Origin: Geminicoccus sp036263595
Lineage (GTDB): Bacteria; Pseudomonadota; Alphaproteobacteria; Geminicoccales; Geminicoccaceae
Direction: 5' to 3'
DNA length: 11,902 nt
NCBI RefSeq assembly: GCF_036263595.1
Contig: NZ_DATAGQ010000039.1
Location: 1 to 11,902, forward strand
Position numbers and translations under genes: made by a program. The number at the start of each line of letters is the position of its first letter. Within the stretch, counting starts at the first letter, position 1. The notes beneath the pieces were generated by a model. The model searched no databases and was not told the DNA's origin. It was given only the letters and a program-made list of their open reading frames with translations. Of the stretch, positions 6,412 through 11,902 are shown piece by piece.

Positions 6412-8181
6412 CTACAGCCCCCAGACCAGCATGATCAGCGGCACGCCCACCACCACGACCAGGACCGACAACGGTGCTCCCAGCCGCGCATAATCGCCGA
6501 ACCGGTAGCCGCCGGGACCCATCACCAGCGTGTTGCACTGGTGGCCGATCGGGGTGAGGAAGTCGCAGCCCGCGCCGATCGCGACCGCCATCAGAAAGGC
6601 ATCCGGCCGGTAGCCCAGCTGGGTGGCGAAGCTGGCGGCGATCGGACCCATGACCAGCACGGTGGCGGCGTTGTTGAGAAAGGGCGTCACCGCCATGGCG
6701 GCCACCATGATGAGCACCAGCGCGCCGGGACCGGGCAGGATGCCGGCGGCGCTGGACAGCCAGCCGGCGATCAGCTCGGTTCCACCCGTCGTGTGGATCG
6801 CCTCGCTGACCGGGATCAGTGCTCCCAGCATGATCAGGATCGGCCAGTCGACCGCCTCGTAGGCCTCGCGTAGCGAGAGCGAGCGAACCAGCATCACCGT
6901 GACCGCGGCGATGAAGAAGGCGATCGCGACCGGCAGGATCCCAAGCGCGGTCAAGGTCATGGCGGACCCGAGAATGGCCAGCGGAATGAGGCCGCTGCGC
7001 ACGTTGCCGAGCCTGATCTGCCGCTTGGCCAGCGGGAGGCAGCCGAACTCCTTCAGCCGCTCCGGCAGGCGCCCGAGGTCGCCCTTCAGGACCACGATGT
7101 CGCCGGTCCTCAGGGTGATGTCGCGGAGCCGCTCGGTGAAGCGCTGGCCGCTGCGGCTGACCGCCAGGAGGTTCACCTCGAAGCGGTCGTACATCGTCAG
7201 GCGGCCCGCCGATTGCCCGACCAGCAGCGAGGTCGGCCCGATGATCGCCTCGATGCTGTCGATCTCCTCGGTCGTGCTGTCGCCCGGTTGCCGGTCCTCT
7301 CCTTCCAGCTCCAGCCCCTCCTGCGCCACCGCCCGCTCGAGCGCTTCCGGCTCGCCCTGCAGAAGGAGGATGTCCTGCTCCTGCAGCACGACGTCGGGAA
7401 GGGGCCGCATCTGTCGGGTCTTCTGGCGGACCAGGCCGGTGACCTTGACCTCGCTGTTCAGCCGCCGGTTCAGCTCGCCGATGCTCTGGCCGGCTGCCAG
7501 GGAGTCCGCGATGATCCTGGCCTCGGTAATGTAGTCCTTGATGTCGATGGCCTCGTCCATCGTCGCGGCACCCTTGCGGAGCGGCAGGAGCCGATAGCCC
7601 AGCACCAGGAAGATGATCCCGATGACGGACAGGCCGAGGCCGACCGGGGTAAAGTCGAACATGCGGAAGGGCTCGCCGGTCATGTCCGCACGCAGTTGCG
7701 CCACGATGATGTTCGGCGAGGTGCCGATCAGCGTCATCAGCCCGCCCAGCAAGGAGCCGAACGCCATCGGCATGAGCAGGTAGGACGGCGAGATGTTCGA
7801 GCGCTTGGCCACCTGGAAGGCGACCGGGATCATGATGGCGAGCGCGCCGATGTTCTTCACGAAGGCGGACAGCAGCGTGACTGTGCCTACCAGCAAGGCC
7901 ACCTGCAGCGGCACGGCCTTCACCCTGGTTGCCGCCCTTTGCACCAGCAGTTCCATCACACCGGAGCGTGCCACGGCTGCGCTGACGACCAGCGCACTGC
8001 CTACGATGATCACGATGTCGTCGCTAAAGCCGGTGAACGCCTCCTCATAGGGCACGATGCCGATCAGCATGGCGGCGATGAGCGCCAGCATCGCCACCAC
8101 GTCGTAGCGCAGGCGCCCCCAGATGAAGAGCAGCATCATGCTGCCCACGAGCGCGAAGGCGAGCGCCTGATCCAATGTCAT
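6412..8181 (-). CDS. SLC13-family (DASS / ArsB-NhaD superfamily) permease with two RCK_C domains
   Basis: Inner-membrane transporter, probably Na+- or H+-coupled uptake of a dicarboxylate, sulfate or related anion. The 589-aa protein has an N-terminal membrane half (about residues 5-200), a soluble centre (218-385) and a C-terminal membrane half (395-589). The two repeats carry the family's re-entrant loops: FVKNIGA (107-113) with IGTSPNIIV (152-160), and FLNNAATVLVMGP with TPIGHQCNTLVMGPGGY near the end. The centre holds two RCK_C (TrkA-C-like) domains at about 218-290 and 308-385, each with the LxxGD-type ending (EQDILLLQG, TGDIVVLKG), suggesting ligand gating. This is the usual architecture of the large bacterial SLC13 branch. 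It lies 97 bp after the SAM hydrolase gene on the same strand, possibly its operon. The substrate cannot be read. Confidence 0.93.
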   Translation of the reverse strand: MTLDQALAFALVGSMMLLFIWGRLRYDVVAMLALIAAMLIGIVPYEEAFTGFSDDIVIIVGSALVVSAAVARSGVMELLVQRAATRVKAVPLQVALLVGTVTLLSAFVKNIGALAIMIPVAFQVAKRSNISPSYLLMPMAFGSLLGGLMTLIGTSPNIIVAQLRADMTGEPFRMFDFTPVGLGLSVIGIIFLVLGYRLLPLRKGAATMDEAIDIKDYITEARIIADSLAAGQSIGELNRRLNSEVKVTGLVRQKTRQMRPLPDVVLQEQDILLLQGEPEALERAVAQEGLELEGEDRQPGDSTTEEIDSIEAIIGPTSLLVGQSAGRLTMYDRFEVNLLAVSRSGQRFTERLRDITLRTGDIVVLKGDLGRLPERLKEFGCLPLAKRQIRLGNVRSGLIPLAILGSAMTLTALGILPVAIAFFIAAVTVMLVRSLSLREAYEAVDWPILIMLGALIPVSEAIHTTGGTELIAGWLSSAAGILPGPGALVLIMVAAMAVTPFLNNAATVLVMGPIAASFATQLGYRPDAFLMAVAIGAGCDFLTPIGHQCNTLVMGPGGYRFGDYARLGAPLSVLVVVVGVPLIMLVWGL

Positions 8182-8189
8182 GAGCCATC

Positions 8190-8224
8190 CCAGCCGGAAC
8201 CTGCGGCCCCCAACAACCGGCTGG
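8190..8224 (-). promoter_or_regulatory. Hairpin in front of the permease start codon
   Basis: CCAGCCGG (8190-8197) and CCGGCTGG (8217-8224) are a perfect 8-bp inverted repeat with a 19-nt loop. On the minus strand the stem ends 8 nt before the permease ATG and covers part of its only ribosome-site-like bases (TGGGA). It could lower translation of the permease or mark an intercistronic processing site. Confidence 0.35.
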
Positions 8225-8278
8225 CCGGGAAAGCGTTGCGCCGGATGTTGGCCGTGCGACGGAAAGTCTGAGCGACGG

Positions 8279-9178
8279 TCACGGCCGGGACAGGATGACC
8301 CTCCAGGTCGGGCCTGAACTGACCTTGTGGCTCTCCGCGAAGTTGCCGTAGTTGATGGCCAGCGCCATCTCGTCCACCGAGTTCACGTAGACCAGCGGGT
8401 CGCCTTCCGGCACATCGCCGAACGTGTCGACATAAGGCATCACGCTGTCGTGGACCTTCGTCTCGCCGTCGAAGATCTGCACCCGCACGGGCTCCTTCTT
8501 CGCGATCCCCAACTTCTCGAAGGTGGTGCGGCCGATATTGGTCCAGACATTGCCGTAGTTGATGTCGAGAATCGGGATGACGCCGAGTGCTGTCCCGTCC
8601 TTGATCTCCGCGTGCTGGTAGGGAATCCGGACGACATCCCCTTCCAGGACCGGTCCAAAGCCCTCGGCCGGCACCTGCCCCGAGGCGAGCCGGGCTGCCA
8701 CGTAGGAGAAGATGTCCCGCCCGTGGAAGGTATGCGAGTTCTCCGAGCCGGGCAGGCGGTGCTTCTTGTAGTCGATGGCGTGCACTGCCTCGATCCCGAT
8801 CTGCTCGGCGACCAGGGTGAGCGAGCCGTTGTCCGGGCCGACATAGAAGTGGCCGGATTTTAGCTTCGCGACCACGGCCCCCCGTTCGGTCCCCACCCCC
8901 GGATCGACCACCGACACGAACACCGTGCCTTGCGGCCAGTACGGCACGAGATGGGCCAGGTGGAATGCCGCCGTCCAGATGTCGAAGGGCGGGATCTCGT
9001 GGGTGTTGTCGAACAGCTCGAGCTTGCGGTCGACCTGCTTGGCGACGCCCTTCATCTCGGCGACGGCACTGTCGCGAAGGCCGAAATCGGTCTGGTAGAC
9101 GATCATGCCGGACGGATCGGCCGCCTGTGCGCTGGCCAGGGACAACCAAAGCAGGGCAACCACGACGAACCGAGCCAT
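8279..9178 (-). CDS. S-adenosylmethionine hydrolase (SAM hydroxide adenosyltransferase, DUF62) with signal peptide
   Basis: Members hydrolyse S-adenosylmethionine to adenosine and methionine; the superfamily also includes fluorinase and chlorinase. The 299-aa protein has a typical signal peptide (residues 1-20, MARF then a hydrophobic run ending ASAQA|ADPSG), so it should be periplasmic or secreted. Family motifs: QTDFGLRD (29-36), VDPGVGTERG (91-100), GPDNGSL (114-120) and TFHGRDIF (150-157). The hydrolase triad Asp92, Arg99 and His152 is intact, favouring water over halide as nucleophile. The C-terminal domain, about 185-299, includes the INYGN and SVDEMALAINYGN segments typical of the fold. 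I chose ATG 9178 over an upstream in-frame ATG at 9241 because it opens the signal peptide and has AAGGAAG about 9 nt upstream. It sits between the alpha/beta hydrolase and the permease, probably co-transcribed. Confidence 0.92.
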   Translation of the reverse strand: MARFVVVALLWLSLASAQAADPSGMIVYQTDFGLRDSAVAEMKGVAKQVDRKLELFDNTHEIPPFDIWTAAFHLAHLVPYWPQGTVFVSVVDPGVGTERGAVVAKLKSGHFYVGPDNGSLTLVAEQIGIEAVHAIDYKKHRLPGSENSHTFHGRDIFSYVAARLASGQVPAEGFGPVLEGDVVRIPYQHAEIKDGTALGVIPILDINYGNVWTNIGRTTFEKLGIAKKEPVRVQIFDGETKVHDSVMPYVDTFGDVPEGDPLVYVNSVDEMALAINYGNFAESHKVSSGPTWRVILSRP

Positions 9179-9256
9179 CACGGGCGTCTTCCTTGCGGCG
9201 GATGAGCGGGATGGCGTCGATCTTCTGGCCTCGGCACCCATCCGGCAAGAACCTCG

Positions 9257-10114
9257 TCAGCGGGCCAGGAAGCGCGCCAGTTCGGCGGCGAGTTCGTCCG
9301 GCACCTCCTCGGCCATATGGTGGCCGCAGGGAAGGCCGCGTCCGCCAAGCCCGGTGGTCCAGGGCCGCCAAACGGCCAGCACGTCGACGTAGAGTTCCTC
9401 CAGGTCATCATGCAGCGACCAGAGTACCAGCGTCGGCGCCCGCACGCGCCGCCCGGCGACGCGATCCGCCTCGTCATGGCGCCGGTCGATCCCAAGCCCG
9501 GCACGATAGTCCTCCAGCATCCCGTGTACGGTCGCAGGATCGTGGATGGCAGCGCGGAAGTCAGCATAGGCTTCCGCCCCCATCTGCCCGGGCGAGCCGC
9601 CATACCACCGGTCCGGATCGGCCAGGATCGCGCGCTCCGGCTTCTCCGGCTGGGCAAAGAAGAACCAGTGCCACCACCTGGACGCAAACCGGGCATCGCA
9701 GCGCTCGAGCGCTTCCAGGATCGGCACGCCGTCCAGGACGGCCAGATGCGTGATGATTTCGGGATGATCCATCGCCGCCCTGAACGCCGTGTACGACCCA
9801 CGATCATGCCCGACGATCGCGAACCGCTCGTGGCCCAGCCTGTGCATGAGGTCGACACAGTCCTGCGCCTTCGCGCGCTTGGACGATCCTGCATGATCCG
9901 GCTGGTCCGCCGGCTTGGACGACTGCCCGAAGCCGCGCAGGTCCGGGCACACCACCGTGAACGCCCTGGCCAGCTGTGGTGCCACGCGATGCCAGGTTGC
10001 GTGCGTGCGCGGATGGCCGTGCAGCAGGAGGACGGGCGGCCCCGACCCGCCATGGCGCACCCTGAGGGTGGCATTTGGCAGCTCGATCATCTCCAGGGCG
10101 AAACCGTCGAACAT
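9257..10114 (-). CDS. Alpha/beta hydrolase of the haloacetate dehalogenase branch
   Basis: Full-length 285-aa cytosolic alpha/beta hydrolase. The oxyanion loop is LHGHPRTHATWH (31-42), the nucleophile elbow is GHDRG with Asp104, the second acid may be Asp128 in AVLDG, and the base is a histidine in PCGHHMAEE (His265). An aspartate nucleophile, plus SKRAKAQD, the WHW segment (148-150) and EDYRAG (201-206), place it with fluoroacetate/haloacetate dehalogenases and related epoxide hydrolases. In fluoroacetate dehalogenase two arginines (Arg111, Arg114) hold the carboxylate and His155/Trp156 help hold the halide. Here the first arginine (Arg105) and the His149-Trp150 pair remain, but Arg114 corresponds to Tyr108. 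It therefore probably acts on another substrate, or weakly on haloacetates. The start at 10114 has GGAGG 8 nt upstream. It leads a possible operon with the SAM hydrolase (78-bp gap) and permease. Confidence 0.88.
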   Translation of the reverse strand: MFDGFALEMIELPNATLRVRHGGSGPPVLLLHGHPRTHATWHRVAPQLARAFTVVCPDLRGFGQSSKPADQPDHAGSSKRAKAQDCVDLMHRLGHERFAIVGHDRGSYTAFRAAMDHPEIITHLAVLDGVPILEALERCDARFASRWWHWFFFAQPEKPERAILADPDRWYGGSPGQMGAEAYADFRAAIHDPATVHGMLEDYRAGLGIDRRHDEADRVAGRRVRAPTLVLWSLHDDLEELYVDVLAVWRPWTTGLGGRGLPCGHHMAEEVPDELAAELARFLAR

Positions 10115-10259
10115 CGAGCCCGCCTCCCGCCTTTCCTCTCACGTCGGGGTTGAGGTAGATTGTCCGGTCGGCCGCACCTGCTCAGCCACCGGCATGTTTC
10201 AAGGCAAGAAATGCATGAACGAACCCGAGAACCGCACAACGTCGTTTTATATCAATGAG
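10115..10259 (-). other. Gap of 145 bp upstream of the hydrolase gene
   Basis: It lies between the end of the amine oxidase gene and the start of the hydrolase gene, both on the minus strand. The part beside the amine oxidase stop is unusually AT-rich (around 10240-10259, TTTTATATCAATGAG), while the part next to the hydrolase is GC-rich and holds its GGAGG ribosome site at 10123-10127. It should contain the promoter of the hydrolase unit, but I find no convincing -35/-10 pair and no hairpin terminator for the amine oxidase. Confidence 0.35.
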
Positions 10260-11902
10260 TTATCTGCAACATGAACCCGCGCTCGGCGGCACGTTCAGGG
10301 CCGGGTTGCGGTCGAAGAATCCGAACGGCACCAGCTCGAAGCCGATCCGCACGATGGGCTGGATGGGGAAGTCCTCGGGCCTGGGCAGGTGGTGGAGGTT
10401 GGCCGTGTACCAGACGACCAGGTCGGTTCCATCCAGCCCGCGATCCTGCGCCTGCCAGACCGGCAGCCCGTCCGGCCCCGGATGCTGGTTCGGGTACCAG
10501 CCCGCCGCATGCAGCTCCTCCGGATGGTAGGCGGTGACCCAGAGATGGGCATCCATGAACCCGGCCCGCCGCCGTATCGACGACGCAGGGTCGGCAAAAG
10601 GCAGCGCATTGGCGCCGGGCACGAGTTCATAGGCCGTCAGCTGCCCGAACCGGTTCACCCGCTCCGCGCTCTCGATCCGCCAGCGCCGCGCCCGTGCCAG
10701 ATCGATGCAGCTGCGCGCCTCCGCCTCGCTGGTGAACGTGCGGCCGGCATGAATGATGGCGTTGCCGAACGGATTGCCGGGCCCGATCGGCAGTCCCCCG
10801 AAATCGACCTCCCTCACCCGGTTGGCGGTGCCGTCCACGTCCATGTCGAGGCGGAAATTGAAGACGTGCTGGTGCACATGCGCCTGGACGAATGGTGCCA
10901 GCTCCGTGCCGTAGGCCAGGTCCTGCGCCCCGCGGCTGCTGCTGGTGAACACGATCCCGGTGGCCTTCACCTCGCAGGCGATCGTCCCGTCCAGCTTGAA
11001 GTACCAGTAGACCCCATAGACGTAGTTCCCGACCGTCACCAGGAACGACACCACCAGCCGCCGTCCACGCCGGACATCGACGCCCGCGGCCATGTCGGTG
11101 TGCTTGAAGAGGATCCCGTCATCCTCCTCGTGCAGGCACACCGCCTGCTCGATGACGGTGGGGCTGCCCGTCCAGTCATGGACCGTGACGTCGAAATAGT
11201 GGATCTGGCCGATACAGTCGCAGCCGAGCTTGAGGCTGTCGGCGAGCTGGCCGATCCCGTACTCGCCCACGTCGAAGGCGTTGCGCCGGTAGTCCCCCTC
11301 GTTGGGCGCACCATAGGGCACCACCATCTCCGACACGGCCGCCCGCCACATCACCGGCCGCTTGTGCTCCCCCTCCATCCAGGCGACGTCGTAGAGGATC
11401 AGGCCGTCGCGCGGCGACCAGCCCACGTGGAACGACCAGTCCGCCCACCGCACATGGTAGCCATCCACCCGGAACGACGGCCCCTCCGGCTGCCGGATCT
11501 CGATCGGCTTCAGGTCGGTGCGGAGCGGTCCGGTCTGCCCCGGCCGGTAGTTGGACGGCTCCGTGCCCAGCGGCGGCGGTTCGGCCTGGTCCTTGATCGC
11601 CACGATCTCGCGCCGGTCCAGGTCGACCAGGACATGAAGCCCCGACACCGGCCTTCCGTACGGGTTGTCGGCCTCCGCCATCCTTGCCCAGCAATGGGTG
11701 AAGGCCAGCCGCCTGCCCTCCTCCTCGGCATGGCCGAAATGCCCGGCCGCCCAGGGCTCCACCAGGACCATGGCGGGATCGTCGATCCCGCGGCGGCGCA
11801 GGGCCTCCTGGAACACCGGCTGGTCCCGCACCCACGCACCGACCTCGATGAACTCGTCCATGGTGATCCGGGCATGGCGCCCCGGCAGGTCATCGAAGGA
11901 GA
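10260..11902 (-). CDS. Copper-containing primary amine oxidase, 5'-partial, with variant TPQ motif
   Basis: Oxidises primary amines to aldehydes with release of ammonia and H2O2, using copper and topaquinone (TPQ) made from its own tyrosine. The frame is open to the window edge, so the N-terminus lies beyond 11902; 546 residues are visible against about 640-670 for the family. Numbering from the Met codon at 11861: catalytic base Asp197 in NAFDVGEYGIG; TPQ precursor Tyr280 in TVGNYVYG; copper ligands His330 and His332 in HVHQHVFNFRLDMDVDG; and the third histidine in HHLPRPEDFP (probably His491). The ending FFDRNPALNVPP is typical. The residue after the TPQ tyrosine is Val where Asp or Glu is nearly invariant, and QPIV replaces the usual MPV near the end. 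The part before about residue 120 is an N3-type domain. The substrate amine is unknown. Confidence 0.93.
   Translation of the reverse strand, partial: SFDDLPGRHARITMDEFIEVGAWVRDQPVFQEALRRRGIDDPAMVLVEPWAAGHFGHAEEEGRRLAFTHCWARMAEADNPYGRPVSGLHVLVDLDRREIVAIKDQAEPPPLGTEPSNYRPGQTGPLRTDLKPIEIRQPEGPSFRVDGYHVRWADWSFHVGWSPRDGLILYDVAWMEGEHKRPVMWRAAVSEMVVPYGAPNEGDYRRNAFDVGEYGIGQLADSLKLGCDCIGQIHYFDVTVHDWTGSPTVIEQAVCLHEEDDGILFKHTDMAAGVDVRRGRRLVVSFLVTVGNYVYGVYWYFKLDGTIACEVKATGIVFTSSSRGAQDLAYGTELAPFVQAHVHQHVFNFRLDMDVDGTANRVREVDFGGLPIGPGNPFGNAIIHAGRTFTSEAEARSCIDLARARRWRIESAERVNRFGQLTAYELVPGANALPFADPASSIRRRAGFMDAHLWVTAYHPEELHAAGWYPNQHPGPDGLPVWQAQDRGLDGTDLVVWYTANLHHLPRPEDFPIQPIVRIGFELVPFGFFDRNPALNVPPSAGSCCR

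Noticed and set aside
6541..8271. Plus-strand open frames opposite the permease gene
   Set aside because: Low-complexity, His/Arg/Gln-rich translations antisense to a clear membrane protein.
8279..9178. Reading the DUF62 protein as a fluorinase or chlorinase
   Set aside because: It keeps the Asp-Arg-His triad of SAM hydrolases and carries a signal peptide; nothing in the sequence points to halide as the nucleophile.

Overview
The window is about 11.9 kb of dense, high-GC DNA: short gaps, GC-biased third codon positions, long antisense shadow frames, and GTG and TTG starts beside ATG. This fits a high-GC proteobacterium, probably an alphaproteobacterium; that placement is an inference from style and gene families, as no rRNA or marker gene is present. 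I see no tRNA, rRNA, CRISPR array, insertion sequence or integrase. Both ends cut through genes.

Left block (+ strand, 1-4592) is a tight run of seven genes: a short-chain dehydrogenase (5' end missing), a lambda-crystallin/L-gulonate 3-dehydrogenase-type 3-hydroxy acid dehydrogenase, a beta-keto acid cleavage enzyme (BKACE, DUF849), a cysteine-based dual-specificity-type phosphatase, a cupin, a hot-dog thioesterase that lines up without gaps with the fluoroacetyl-CoA thioesterase FlK, and a membrane-anchored, degenerate histidine-phosphatase-like protein. The first three are nearly contiguous and look like a catabolic module: oxidise a 3-hydroxy acid to a beta-keto acid, then cleave it with acetyl-CoA to acetoacetate and a new acyl-CoA. 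The thioesterase downstream could hydrolyse that acyl-CoA. This resembles the logic of carnitine catabolism (dehydrogenase, BKACE, thioesterase), but the substrate here is unknown.

Middle (4593-6411): a 252-bp gap with ATC/GAT-rich small repeats precedes a divergent RtcB-family RNA ligase-like gene. It ends at a strong hairpin shared with the convergent gene on the other side.

Right block (- strand, 11902-6412), in order of transcription: a copper amine oxidase (N-terminus off the window) whose cofactor motif reads NYVY instead of NY[D/E]Y; a haloacetate-dehalogenase-like alpha/beta hydrolase; an S-adenosylmethionine hydrolase (DUF62) with a signal peptide; and an SLC13-type permease with two central RCK_C domains. 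The last three probably form an operon.

The most notable points are the FlK-like thioesterase and the fluoroacetate-dehalogenase-like hydrolase, each with a changed specificity residue, and a SAM hydrolase of the fluorinase superfamily that seems to be exported. Three families known from organofluorine chemistry within 6.5 kb is striking, but the residues argue for altered or ordinary substrates rather than a proven fluorine pathway.
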